A stretch of DNA of 64,000 nt, from NCBI GenBank assembly GCA_023512105.1, contig JAIMAE010000002.1, positions 1-64,000 of the forward strand. Direction: 5' to 3'. Each line of letters begins with the position of its first letter. Position 1 is the stretch's first letter. Positions 53,433 to 61,907 of the stretch are shown here, in pieces. The position numbers and the translations under genes were made by a program. A model generated the notes under the pieces. It searched no databases. It was not told the DNA's origin and saw only the letters and a list, made by a program, of their open reading frames with translations. Source of the stretch: Bacillota bacterium (lineage in GTDB: Bacteria; Bacillota; Sulfobacillia; Sulfobacillales; Sulfobacillaceae).

Positions 53433-54839
53433 ATGGAAGAATTCGTCGCCTCAGATGCCGAGGTTCCCCGCTTAAAGGAATGGGACCGCGACCATTTGTG
53501 GCACCCTTTAACCCAACATCAACCCTACCTGGCCGGTCAAGCCGCCCCTCTGATCATCGACCGAGGCCAAGGATCCACCGTCTGGGACCTCGAGGGGCGC
53601 GCCTATCTGGACGCCGCGGCCGGGTTATGGTGTGTCAACGTCGGGTACGGTCGCAAGGAACTGATCGAGGCCGGTCAACGGCAACTGGAACGGTTGGCCT
53701 ATTACCCGTTGACGCAAAGCCATCCGGCGGCCATCCGCCTGGCCGCCCGCCTGGGCGCGCTGCTGCCGGACACTCCGCACCTGTACTTCTCCAATTCCGG
53801 TTCCGAGGCCAACGAGCTGGCCTTCAAGGCCGTCCGCCAGTACTGGCGCCAAATGGGCCAACCGCAGAAGTACAAGATCCTCTCCCGCCACCGCGGCTAC
53901 CACGGGACGACCATGGGCGCGTTGTCCGCCACCGGTCAACCCGAACGCAAGCGCGGGTATGAACCTTACGCGCCCGGGTTTATCCAGGTTGTCGCTCCCT
54001 ACTGCTACCGCTGCCCTTTTCGCCTGGAGTACCCCGGCTGCGGCCTGCAGTGCGCGGAGGATTTTGCCCGTCGGATCGAGATCGAAGGACCGGACACGGT
54101 GGCGGCCATCATCGTCGAGCCGGTGATCGCCGGCGGGGGCGTGATCGTCCCGCCCCAGGAATACCTGCCGCGCTTGGCGGAGATCGCCCAGACGTACCAG
54201 GTGAAGCTGATCATCGACGAGGTGGTCACCGGGATGGGGCGTTGCGGCACCCTGTTTGCCCATCAGGCGGCGGGAATCCACCCGGACGTGGTCACCATGG
54301 CCAAGGGCCTGGCCAGCGGCTACATGCCGATCGGCGCCACCGCCTTTAGCGAAGAAATCTTTCAAGCCTTTCTCGGCGAGGCCGACAGCGGCCGCCACCT
54401 GCGCCACGTCAACACCTACTCCGGCCATCCGGTGGCCGCGGCGGTGGCCTTGGCCAACCTCCAGGTGATCGAAAGCGAGGACCTGGTGGCGCGCAGTGCC
54501 AAGATGGGGCAATACCTGTTGTCCCGCCTCCGCCAGGCGTTAGCCGAGAGCCCCTTGGTCGGCGAGGTCCGAGGCCTGGGCCTTTTGGTTGGCGTGGAAC
54601 TGGTCACCGACCGGGCTCGGCGCACCCCCGTCGACGACGCCTTCATGCGCCAGTTGGCCCGTTACTTGGTCAGCCACGGGGTTTTGGCGGGCAAAGCCAC
54701 CGATGTCGAGGCCCATCACAACAACATCCTGATGTTTGCGCCCCCCTTGGTCATCACCCAGGAAGAGGTCGACCGCTTGGCGGCGACGGTGGCCGAAGCG
54801 ATCGGAGCGGTGGGAGCGAAAGAGGCGATCTACCGATGA
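53433..54839 (+). CDS. tpa: Taurine:pyruvate aminotransferase (class III PLP)
   Basis: A 468-aa class III aminotransferase. Features: DHLWHPLTQHQPY at the amino terminus as in Tpa of Bilophila, AAAGLWCVNVGYG, YFSNSGSEANELAFKAVRQY (PLP phosphate), RHRGYHGTTMGALSATG, LIIDEVVTGMGRCGTLFAHQ (Asp to the pyridine N) and VVTMAKGLASGYMPIGATAF (Schiff-base Lys). It would convert taurine plus pyruvate to sulfoacetaldehyde plus alanine. The assignment rests on the WHxLTQH opening, the following alanine dehydrogenase gene, which regenerates pyruvate, and the taurine-type ABC importer. Beta-alanine or another omega-amine remains possible. ATG 53433 is preceded by GAAGGGAGAG. Confidence 0.85.
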   Translation: MEEFVASDAEVPRLKEWDRDHLWHPLTQHQPYLAGQAAPLIIDRGQGSTVWDLEGRAYLDAAAGLWCVNVGYGRKELIEAGQRQLERLAYYPLTQSHPAAIRLAARLGALLPDTPHLYFSNSGSEANELAFKAVRQYWRQMGQPQKYKILSRHRGYHGTTMGALSATGQPERKRGYEPYAPGFIQVVAPYCYRCPFRLEYPGCGLQCAEDFARRIEIEGPDTVAAIIVEPVIAGGGVIVPPQEYLPRLAEIAQTYQVKLIIDEVVTGMGRCGTLFAHQAAGIHPDVVTMAKGLASGYMPIGATAFSEEIFQAFLGEADSGRHLRHVNTYSGHPVAAAVALANLQVIESEDLVARSAKMGQYLLSRLRQALAESPLVGEVRGLGLLVGVELVTDRARRTPVDDAFMRQLARYLVSHGVLAGKATDVEAHHNNILMFAPPLVITQEEVDRLAATVAEAIGAVGAKEAIYR

Positions 54840-55945
54840 TCGTAGGTCTGTTGAAGGAAATCAAGCCGCAGGAGCGGCGGGTGGGATTGACGCCGGACGG
54901 CGTGCGCGCCTTGGTGCGAGCCGGCCACACGGTGTTAGTGGAGCGGCAGGCCGGGGTAGGGAGCGGGTTTTTGGATTCGGAGTATCTTGACGCGGGAGCG
55001 CAAATTTTAGATCGGGAAGCGGTGTGCGCCCAGGCCGGGCTCTTGGTCAAGGTCAAAGAACCGCTACCCGAAGAATACCCGCTCTTGCGCCCCGGCCAGA
55101 TCCTCTTTACCTACCTACATCTGGCGCCGGCGCCTGAGTTGGCCGCGGCCTTACTCCGCCAGGACGTGATCGCCATCGCCTACGAGACCATCGAGGAGGC
55201 AGGCGGGAACCTGCCGCTGCTCACCCCGATGAGCCAAGTGGCCGGCCGCATGTCCATCCAGGTCGGGGCCCAGTTTCTGGAGTGGTTTTACGGGGGAGCC
55301 GGGGTCCTCTTAAGCGGCGTCCCCGGGGTGGCCCCGGCCCACGTGGTGGTGATCGGCGCCGGAACGGTAGGCCAAAACGCCATCGCCATGGCGGTAGGGC
55401 TGGGGGCGCGAGTGACCGCGCTCGACACTTCGTTGCCTCGCCTGACCGCGCTCGACGAGCGGTATCACGGGCGGGTGACCACTCTGGCTTCCACCCCAGA
55501 GACCGTGGCGCGGGTCCTGCCGACGGCCGATTTGGTCATCGGGGCGGTGCTGGTCCCCGGCTCCCGGGCTCCCCGAGTGGTCACCGAAAAGATGGTGGAA
55601 ACCATGCGACCCGGGTCGGTGATTGTCGACGTGGCCATCGACCAAGGGGGGTGCGTGGAGACCTGCGACCACCCCACCACCCACGCCGATCCCGTGTACA
55701 TCCGCCACCAGGTGGTCCACTACGCGGTGGCCAACATGCCAGGGGCGGTGCCCCGCACCGCTACCTTGGCTTTGACCAACGTCACCTTGCCCTTCGTGCT
55801 GCGCATTGCCTCCATGAGCCCCCGCGAACTGGCCCGCGACCCGGTGCTGGCCTCCGGGATCAACGTCTTTCGCGGCAACGTCACCCACCGGCAGGTGGCT
55901 CAATCCCTAAACCTTCCCTACCGACCGCTGGCCCAGGTGGTCTGA
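54836..55945 (+). CDS. ald: Alanine dehydrogenase
   Basis: A 369-aa Ald: [20 protein letters not shown] with the substrate Arg/Lys region, [20 protein letters not shown] (Lys), [14 protein letters not shown] (His), [20 protein letters not shown], and Rossmann motif [20 protein letters not shown], then [20 protein letters not shown]. It oxidises alanine to pyruvate and ammonia with NAD+. Its ATG overlaps the tpa stop by 4 bp (ATGA), so alanine formed by the aminotransferase is recycled to pyruvate at once, as in taurine dissimilation. Confidence 0.95.
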   Translation: MIVGLLKEIKPQERRVGLTPDGVRALVRAGHTVLVERQAGVGSGFLDSEYLDAGAQILDREAVCAQAGLLVKVKEPLPEEYPLLRPGQILFTYLHLAPAPELAAALLRQDVIAIAYETIEEAGGNLPLLTPMSQVAGRMSIQVGAQFLEWFYGGAGVLLSGVPGVAPAHVVVIGAGTVGQNAIAMAVGLGARVTALDTSLPRLTALDERYHGRVTTLASTPETVARVLPTADLVIGAVLVPGSRAPRVVTEKMVETMRPGSVIVDVAIDQGGCVETCDHPTTHADPVYIRHQVVHYAVANMPGAVPRTATLALTNVTLPFVLRIASMSPRELARDPVLASGINVFRGNVTHRQVAQSLNLPYRPLAQVV

Positions 55946-55996
55946 AAGTCTGCGGGGCCGGCCAACGGCGGCCGATGCCGGAGCCGGCCCCCTGGA

Positions 55997-56776
55997 TCAC
56001 CAGGCATCCATCATCCCGGCGCCGAGCTTTTCTCCCGGCGCCACCCCCTCCACCTCCTGCCCCTGGACAATCGTGAAGTGGAAGCTGGCCCCGCGAAACA
56101 CGGTCCGGACGTAGGCCAACGGTCGCGAATCCTTGGTGTAAAGCACCCCCTCCCAGATCATGATCGGGGTGCCCGGTCGCACCTCGAGGATGCGCGCCTC
56201 CTCTTTGCCCGCCCCGGCGGCGTAGAAGGTCTGCACCGCGCTGTAGACGATGAAGCCGTACTCCTCTTGCAGGAGGGGGAAAATCGGCCCGTGGTCGAAA
56301 TCCAGCCGCGACGGATCGGGCAAAAATCCGGAGGGAATGAAAAACGTCCGATAGGCCAGTCGCTCGTTGCGCCGTTGCAGGAGCACCATCAGTTCCACCA
56401 CCGTGGAGTCGGGTTTCAAGCCGAGCGCCTTTTCCACGTTGGGGGCGGCGGGCCGCACGGCGTAGTGGATGACCTGGGAGGTCACCGACTCCCACTGGCC
56501 GGGTCCCATAAAGGTGGTAAAGACGCGGGCGTTGTCCGTGATCAAGGAATGGGCCACAAACGTGCCTCTGCCCCGAGTGCGGACCAACAACCCCTCTTGA
56601 ACCAACTCTGCAAGGGCCTGCCGGATGGTCGGACGGCTCACCTGATACTCCTTGACCAGGTCGTTCTCGGTGGGGATCTTCTCCCCCGGGGTTAAGACCC
56701 CTTCCTGGATCTGCCGCTTGAGGTCTTCTTTAATCTGGTAGTAATAAGGAATGCCTGGTTTGAACGAAAAGGCCAT
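55997..56776 (-). CDS. GntR/HutC-family transcriptional regulator
   Basis: A 259-aa regulator: winged helix LTPGEKIPTENDLVKEYQVS, RPTIRQALAELVQEGLLVRT, RGRGTFVAHS, then a UTRA ligand domain ending GASFHFTIVQ. ATG 56776 follows GGAGGAGGCGGAG. It is convergent with ald and divergent from the UbiD-family gene, so either the decarboxylase or the taurine genes may be its target. The divergent 266-bp gap (56777-57042) should contain its operator and both promoters; no clear palindrome was fixed by eye. Confidence 0.9.
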   Translation of the reverse strand: MAFSFKPGIPYYYQIKEDLKRQIQEGVLTPGEKIPTENDLVKEYQVSRPTIRQALAELVQEGLLVRTRGRGTFVAHSLITDNARVFTTFMGPGQWESVTSQVIHYAVRPAAPNVEKALGLKPDSTVVELMVLLQRRNERLAYRTFFIPSGFLPDPSRLDFDHGPIFPLLQEEYGFIVYSAVQTFYAAGAGKEEARILEVRPGTPIMIWEGVLYTKDSRPLAYVRTVFRGASFHFTIVQGQEVEGVAPGEKLGAGMMDAW

Positions 56777-57042
56777 CTCCGCCTCCTCCCACCACCCGGC
56801 TTGGCCGCAGCGGTCCTGCCACCAGGTTCGTGTCTTAGCCTGGATTCTTATCTTCCATCATACGACACCGCTGCCTTGTGGGTGCAACCGCGCATTCTCC
56901 CCTCCCACAGGCAGGAACTCGGCTTTTCGGTCGCGAATCGGAGAGCAGTCAACGGTGCCGGCAGGTCGTCGCGCCCCATTGCGCCCCGGCCGCCGCATCG
57001 GCGGCTTGGCCACCGACGATATCGCCAGGAGGAGGAATCGCC

Positions 57043-58461
57043 GTGCTCGACCTCCATCAATACCTCGAGAGCTTGCGCCGGGAATCTCCGCAGGAGGTCC
57101 TGACCGTAGCTGAGCCGGTCAGTCTCAACCAGGAGGTCACTGCCATCGTCAAAGCCCTTGAGGCGGAGCGAAAACTTCCCGTATTGGTGTTTACCCATCC
57201 GGTCGCCGCAGATGGCCGGCCGCTGGCCTATCCTTTGGTCATGAACCTGATGGCCAGCCGCCGCCGTTCCGCGCGCCTTCTTGATACCGACTTCAGCCAG
57301 GTAGGACAGGTCTATGCCCGCCGCATCCGGGAACGGCGTGTGGAACCCATCGTCATCGACCGTGACGCCGCTCCAGTCAAACAAGTCGTCAAACGCGGCC
57401 CCGACATCGACCTCTTTGAGTTCCCGGCGATGGTGCACTTTCAGATGGACCCCGGACCTTACATCTCCGGCGGATTTTTGACCACCGTGGACCCGGACAC
57501 CGGAATCGACAACACCAGCCTCCAGCGGGGCTGGATCGTCCGCAAGGATGCCATCCGCTGTTACCTGACCACCTACTCCCACAACCGCTGGAATTTCAAC
57601 AAGTACGAGGCCAAGGGGGAGGACATGCCGGTGGCCTACTGGATCGGCCATCACCCCCTGGCCTACCTGGGCGGGCAGGCGCGGCTCGACTATCCCGAGA
57701 GCCATTACGCAGCCATGGGGGGGTTGATGGGGGAGCCCCTGCGCTTGGTCCCCAGCGAGACCTTCGGTCGAGATTTGTTGGTACCGGCCGACGCCGAGGT
57801 CGTGATCGAAGGATGGCTCCGTCACGGCCGCCGGTATCCGGAAGGGCCTTTCGGCGAGTACACCGGATACACGGGGCCGCAGATCCCCAACCCGGAGCTC
57901 GAGGTCACCGCCGTCACCCACCGGCGCCAGCCCTACTGGATGAACATCTTGGTGGGCGGCGCCGACAACCATTGGGGCAGCTACGCGATCGAGGCGGTAA
58001 TCTACGAGGCGGTCAAGCCGCGGGTGCCCAGCCTCCAGGCCGTCTATTTGCCGATGTCCGGACAGGCGCGCTTTCACGTCTACCTGCAACTTCACGATCC
58101 CAACCCCGGAGACGCCCGGGAAGCGATCATGGTCACCCTCACCACCGACTACCGGGTCAAGCACGTCTTTGTCTTTGACGACGACATCGACATCTTCAAC
58201 GAACAGGAATGCCTGTTTGCCCTGGCCACCCGCACCCAGTGGGACCGGGACGTCATGATCTTCCCCAACACCCGGGGCAGCGCGCTGGACCCTTCGGTGG
58301 CCGGGGTGCTGACCACCAAGGGCGGGATCGACTGCACCAAGCCGCCGAAGACCGCCTGGGCCGAACGCAACCGAGTAGACCCCCGGGTCCTGGAACAGTT
58401 CGACCTTCGGCGTTGGGTCTCCGCTGGCCAGGAGGCGGCGATTCCCCTGGAACGTCAGTGA
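57043..58461 (+). CDS. UbiD-family prFMN-dependent (de)carboxylase
   Basis: A 472-aa UbiD-family enzyme: FPAMVHFQMDPGPYISGGFL, DNTSLQRGWIVRKD, GRRYPEGPFGEYTGYTGPQI (the GPFGEYTGY signature carrying the catalytic Glu), MNILVGGADNHWGSYAIEAV and DDDIDIFNEQECLFALATRT. It needs prenylated FMN from a UbiX-type enzyme, which is not in the window. Members reversibly decarboxylate aromatic or unsaturated acids. GTG 57043 is set by AGGAGGAGGAAT; the longer open frame from 56878 lacks a ribosome binding site. It is followed by a 54-aa zinc-ribbon gene. Confidence 0.92.
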   Translation: MLDLHQYLESLRRESPQEVLTVAEPVSLNQEVTAIVKALEAERKLPVLVFTHPVAADGRPLAYPLVMNLMASRRRSARLLDTDFSQVGQVYARRIRERRVEPIVIDRDAAPVKQVVKRGPDIDLFEFPAMVHFQMDPGPYISGGFLTTVDPDTGIDNTSLQRGWIVRKDAIRCYLTTYSHNRWNFNKYEAKGEDMPVAYWIGHHPLAYLGGQARLDYPESHYAAMGGLMGEPLRLVPSETFGRDLLVPADAEVVIEGWLRHGRRYPEGPFGEYTGYTGPQIPNPELEVTAVTHRRQPYWMNILVGGADNHWGSYAIEAVIYEAVKPRVPSLQAVYLPMSGQARFHVYLQLHDPNPGDAREAIMVTLTTDYRVKHVFVFDDDIDIFNEQECLFALATRTQWDRDVMIFPNTRGSALDPSVAGVLTTKGGIDCTKPPKTAWAERNRVDPRVLEQFDLRRWVSAGQEAAIPLERQ

Positions 58462-58522
58462 GGTATCGTTCACAACCACCTTGCGCCCGGTCAGGGCCAA
58501 TCCCAACCGAGGAGGGAGTGCG

Positions 58523-58687
58523 ATGGGTCAGGTGTTTTGGTTAACCTGTCCTGCCTGCGGTTTTCGTTATTACGTCGGCCGCGAGCTGCTGGAGGCCAAG
58601 ACCGTCCCCAGTGTGTGTCCCCGCTGCCACCATGAGTATCCTCCCGAACACTCCGCAACCGGCATCGAGGCAACCACCAGCGGTTGA
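58523..58687 (+). CDS. 54-aa zinc-ribbon protein after the UbiD-family gene
   Basis: A small protein with two Cys pairs (LTCPACGFRYYV and SVCPRCHHEYPP), a rubredoxin-like zinc-ribbon layout. ATG 58523 follows GAGGAGGGAG, strong support for translation. It begins 62 bp after the decarboxylase. Some hydroxyarylic-acid decarboxylases have a small third subunit (VdcD/BsdD) with Cys pairs; this could be an equivalent, although clear homology was not seen. Confidence 0.65.
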   Translation: MGQVFWLTCPACGFRYYVGRELLEAKTVPSVCPRCHHEYPPEHSATGIEATTSG

Positions 58688-58764
58688 GGTTGCCAACGCG
58701 GCGAGCCGCTCCCCCGGGTCCAGTGGCAGCAGGCGCCAAGAGGCGAGCAGGGGCGGCTCGTCGC

Positions 58765-59418
58765 CTAAGCGTCGCGCGACGACTCGGCTCGCTTGGGCAG
58801 CGGATAGTAGGGAGTGTCGTGGGCGGGGTCGACCAGCTCGCGGTATTTGTCGATCACCTTTTTCAGATCCTCCCAGGCCTCGCGCTTCCATCCCGGGTTG
58901 CGCAGGAGCGCGGCCGGGTGGTAGGTGGGCATCAACCAGCGTCCATCGCGCACCACCCATTGGCCGCGCACCCGGGAGACCCTGGCGCCAGGGTCGATGA
59001 AGGCCTGGATGGCCGTCGCGCCCAGCAGCACCACAATCGCCGGACGAATCAAGGCCAGCTGGGCCTCGAGATTCGGACGACAGCGTTCCCGTTCCTCTTC
59101 GGTGGGAGCGCGGTTGCCGGGTGGCCGGCATTTGACCACGTTGAGGATGTAGGCGTTGCGAAAGCGGTCAAATCCCATCGCCCGCAACATTTGGTCCAAC
59201 AACTTGCCGGCTGCTCCGACAAACGGCCGGAGCAATCGGTCCTCTTCAGCCCCCGGCCCCTCCCCGCAAAAGACGATGCGAGCCGTGGGCGCCCCTTCTC
59301 CGAACACCACGCCCCGGGCCTGTTGCCGCAACCCACAATTGCGACAGGCTCGCACCACTTCCGACAGCTCGTCCAACGTCGCGCAGCGAGCCAGCGCATC
59401 GCGTGACCACTCCACCAC
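58765..59418 (-). CDS. Family 4 uracil-DNA glycosylase
   Basis: A 217-aa [4Fe-4S] uracil-DNA glycosylase that removes uracil from DNA during base excision repair. It shows VVRACRNCGLRQQA (first cluster Cys pair), FCGEGPGAEEDRLLRPFVGA (motif 1, with the water-activating Glu), NVVKCRPPGNRAPTEEERER (remaining cluster Cys) and PTYHPAALLRNP (motif 2). GTG 59418 (or 59415) is preceded by GGGGGAG; the open frame continuing to 59823 is not supported. It is divergent from the patatin gene. Confidence 0.9.
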   Translation of the reverse strand: MVEWSRDALARCATLDELSEVVRACRNCGLRQQARGVVFGEGAPTARIVFCGEGPGAEEDRLLRPFVGAAGKLLDQMLRAMGFDRFRNAYILNVVKCRPPGNRAPTEEERERCRPNLEAQLALIRPAIVVLLGATAIQAFIDPGARVSRVRGQWVVRDGRWLMPTYHPAALLRNPGWKREAWEDLKKVIDKYRELVDPAHDTPYYPLPKRAESSRDA

Positions 59419-59568
59419 CGCGTTCTCCCCCCGCCCATTTCTCTTCCAGCATCTTACCGAAATCCCCCCATTTGCGACAGCGCCTTTTGCGGCACCCGAG
59501 CGCGTCACCTCTTCGCGGCCGCCCACATAGGGTGGTAGCAGCAATCCGCGGGGTGGGGGGGAGAATCG

Positions 59569-60435
59569 GTGACGTGGGGCATCGCCTTGAGTGGTGGCGG
59601 ACTGCTGGGAGCAGCCCATTTGGGCGTCTGGCGCGCCTTGGAAGAATGGGGATGGGAACCGCAGAGCTGGTCCGGGACCTCGGCCGGCGGCCTGGTCGCC
59701 GCCTTGTGGGCTTCCGGAGCCGATTGGAAGGCGGTCGAGCGATTCGGGCAGCAGGTGGCCTTGAGTCCGCGCCGGTATTTTGAGCTTCCCTGGCGCCAAT
59801 TGCTCTCCGCCTGTCTTAGGCACTCCCCGGTGACCGGCATCATTCGCCCGGAGCCGTTTTTGACCGACCTCCTGAAGTTAGCCGCAGTCGCCCGGATGGA
59901 CCAGATTCCGGCGCCGCTGGCGGTCACGGCGGTGGACGTCGCCAACCTGGAGGCGGCGGCATTCGTCAGTCGAGCCGCGCCAAACCCTCCGGCCGGCAAA
60001 AGTCGGTGGCGCCAAATCGTCAAGGCCCCGCTCCGGCTGGCCCTGCACGCCACCATGGCCACCCCCGGGGTGTTTGAGGCGATCGGGGATGGGGATTCTC
60101 TCTACGTCGACGGCGGCGTGGCCGATACCCTGCCGGCCGATTGGGCCTGGGCGCTGGGGGTGGACCGGGTGCTGGCCATCGACGTCACTCCCGCCCCGCG
60201 GCTACCCCCTGCCCAAATCGGCCTGGAGAAACTCCTTTCGCGGTGCGAGCATTACATGACCGAGACCCTCTCGTCCCTTCGCGAACCGGCACCCTACCCG
60301 CTCCTCACCCTGCGCATCCCCACCGAGCAGATCGGGATGCTGGAGTTCAGCGCCTACGAAGACCTGGTTGCCTTGGGCTACCAAGTGGTCCACGACCACG
60401 AGGCCGAGCTGGCGCGCTTCCTCTCCGACCGCTGA
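59569..60435 (+). CDS. Patatin-like phospholipase
   Basis: A 288-aa patatin-domain esterase: oxyanion loop IALSGGGLLGAAHLGVWRAL, nucleophile GTSAGGLVAALWASG (Ser), and DGGVADTLPADWA (catalytic Asp in DGG). The dyad is complete. GTG 59569 follows GGGGGGGAGAATCG. It probably cleaves acyl esters or phospholipids on the cytosolic side. It resembles the RssA/YlbK group. No link to the neighbouring genes is evident. Confidence 0.9.
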   Translation: MTWGIALSGGGLLGAAHLGVWRALEEWGWEPQSWSGTSAGGLVAALWASGADWKAVERFGQQVALSPRRYFELPWRQLLSACLRHSPVTGIIRPEPFLTDLLKLAAVARMDQIPAPLAVTAVDVANLEAAAFVSRAAPNPPAGKSRWRQIVKAPLRLALHATMATPGVFEAIGDGDSLYVDGGVADTLPADWAWALGVDRVLAIDVTPAPRLPPAQIGLEKLLSRCEHYMTETLSSLREPAPYPLLTLRIPTEQIGMLEFSAYEDLVALGYQVVHDHEAELARFLSDR

Positions 60436-60477
60436 AAATCCCCGAGGCCTGGCCGGCCACGCCAGCTGCCAAACCAT

Positions 60478-61089
60478 TTACAGCAGTCGCCACCCCTGAA
60501 CCGCGCCCCACGCCAGCGGCACCCCTACCACCACCAACAGGTTGCTCAACAACACCGCCGGCAGCGCGGAAAGCCACAGCGGGTCCACCTCCCGGGCCAC
60601 CTCCTCCTCCACGTCCAAGGCCTGGCCGAGCTCCTCGGCGAGCCGACTGACTTCGGTGGCCTCTAAACCGTGGCGAAACCCGTGCCACAGCATGGCGACG
60701 AAGATTTCCGACTCCGGCAGGGGGTGCCGTGCCAAAAACTCGGCTACCGCGCGGTCGACCGCCTGTCCAGACAAAAATTCGCGCGCCAGTGCCACCACCT
60801 CCTCCCCCATCCCGCCCGCCTCTCGGGCACCCCATTCCAGCGCCTGCCAGAGGGAAAGACCGGCGGTGAGATACCATCCCACCCGCTGCCAAAGGTCCAC
60901 CAGGGCGCGCCGCTCGGCCACCTGGGAACGAGGGCGCAGCCTTTTCACCAGCAGGTATCCGGCCGCTCCCGCCGCCGCCACCCAGATCGGGGTCCCGAAC
61001 AGCCCCAAGCCGAAGCCCACCGCCGCCGCCAGGCCCAGCCCGGCCCAAACCGGCGCCCCACGGCCCCCTCCGTCGTTTAAAGCTGCCAA
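60478..61089 (-). CDS. tadC: Tad/type II secretion F-domain protein, TadC-like
   Basis: A 203-aa membrane protein, the shorter of two GspF-like proteins. An amino-terminal hydrophobic pair (VWAGLGLAAAVGFGLGLFGT, WVAAAGAAGYLLV) is followed by the cytosolic helical F domain (LVDLWQRVGWYLTAGLSLWQ, ESEIFVAMLWHGFRHGLEAT) and a last membrane segment (LSALPAVLLSNLLVVVGVPL). It overlaps the TadB gene by 13 bp. With TadB it forms the inner-membrane platform for Flp-pilus or similar assembly. It is shorter than the usual 300 aa. Confidence 0.78.
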   Translation of the reverse strand: MAALNDGGGRGAPVWAGLGLAAAVGFGLGLFGTPIWVAAAGAAGYLLVKRLRPRSQVAERRALVDLWQRVGWYLTAGLSLWQALEWGAREAGGMGEEVVALAREFLSGQAVDRAVAEFLARHPLPESEIFVAMLWHGFRHGLEATEVSRLAEELGQALDVEEEVAREVDPLWLSALPAVLLSNLLVVVGVPLAWGAVQGWRLL

Positions 61090-61907
61090 GCGTCGCCTGC
61101 TCCCCCTTCAAGAGGCCTTCCCAACTCCCGCCCTTTATCCCTGGCATCCGCCGAGGGCCGGGGAGACCGGCTCTGCTGCGCCGCAGCCTCCTCGGCGGTT
61201 TGGCGGGCCAGCCACTCCAACACCGCCGCCGTGGAGAGGCCGACCCAACCCAAGGCCAAGGTGCCGGGAAGGGTTTGGGTCAAGGTTTGGTAGAAAGCCG
61301 GCTCCAGCATCCGAAAGGCAGGGACGACCAGGAGGGGAGCTAAGCTAAGGGAAAGGATGGTCGCGCGTTTTCCCGCCTCTTGCACCCGGCGCCGCTCCTC
61401 CCGCCTCCGCTCGGCCTCCAGCCGCCGCACCACCCCGGCCACCACCGCCCGTCCCTCCCCGCCATGGCGGAGCAAATGCGGCACCACTCTGGCCAAAAAG
61501 GCCAGCGGAGGAATCGGAAAGCGCTTGGACAAGGCTTGTACCGCCTGCTCGGGCCGCACCTCCGGAATCTCCGCCAACCCCCGCATCGCCTCCTCCAGAG
61601 CCACCGGAAACGAGTGGATGCGCAAGAGATGATACAACCGGCGCAGGAAGAGGTCAGCCCAAGCGTAGGCCTCTCGCCGGCGATGGGCTTTCCGGGCTGC
61701 CTCTCGCAGGTAAGCCAGGCCCCATCCCACCAACCCAACGGCCAGGGCATAGCCGGCTCCCCCGAATCCCAGTGCCGATAGGGTCACCGCCAGCCACCAG
61801 GTCGGCAGCGTCGAGGCGCCGGCCGCCGTATACACCCAGAAGCCCACCCATAACGCCCAGGCCGGGTCGAGCCAGCTCATCGCGGCGGGCGCGAAGGATG
61901 TCGCCAT
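61077..61907 (-). CDS. tadB: Tad/type II secretion F-domain protein, TadB-like
   Basis: A 276-aa protein with amino-terminal membrane segments (WLDPAWALWVGFWVYTAAGA, ALGFGGAGYALAVGLVGWGL), a cytosolic F domain (RLYHLLRIHSFPVALEEAMR, FLARVVPHLLRHGGEGRAVV) and carboxy-terminal segments (ATILSLSLAPLLVVPAFRML, TLALGWVGLSTAAVLEWL). ATG 61907 lies inside the last codons of the ATPase gene (31-bp overlap), which fits Tad operons; the open frame to 62522 is a shadow of that ATPase. The tail is basic. Confidence 0.78.
   Translation of the reverse strand: MATSFAPAAMSWLDPAWALWVGFWVYTAAGASTLPTWWLAVTLSALGFGGAGYALAVGLVGWGLAYLREAARKAHRRREAYAWADLFLRRLYHLLRIHSFPVALEEAMRGLAEIPEVRPEQAVQALSKRFPIPPLAFLARVVPHLLRHGGEGRAVVAGVVRRLEAERRREERRRVQEAGKRATILSLSLAPLLVVPAFRMLEPAFYQTLTQTLPGTLALGWVGLSTAAVLEWLARQTAEEAAAQQSRSPRPSADARDKGRELGRPLEGGAGDAWQL

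Noticed and set aside
56848-58506. 552-codon minus-strand frame opposite the UbiD-family gene
   Set aside because: Antisense shadow; the plus strand carries a full enzyme with family signatures.
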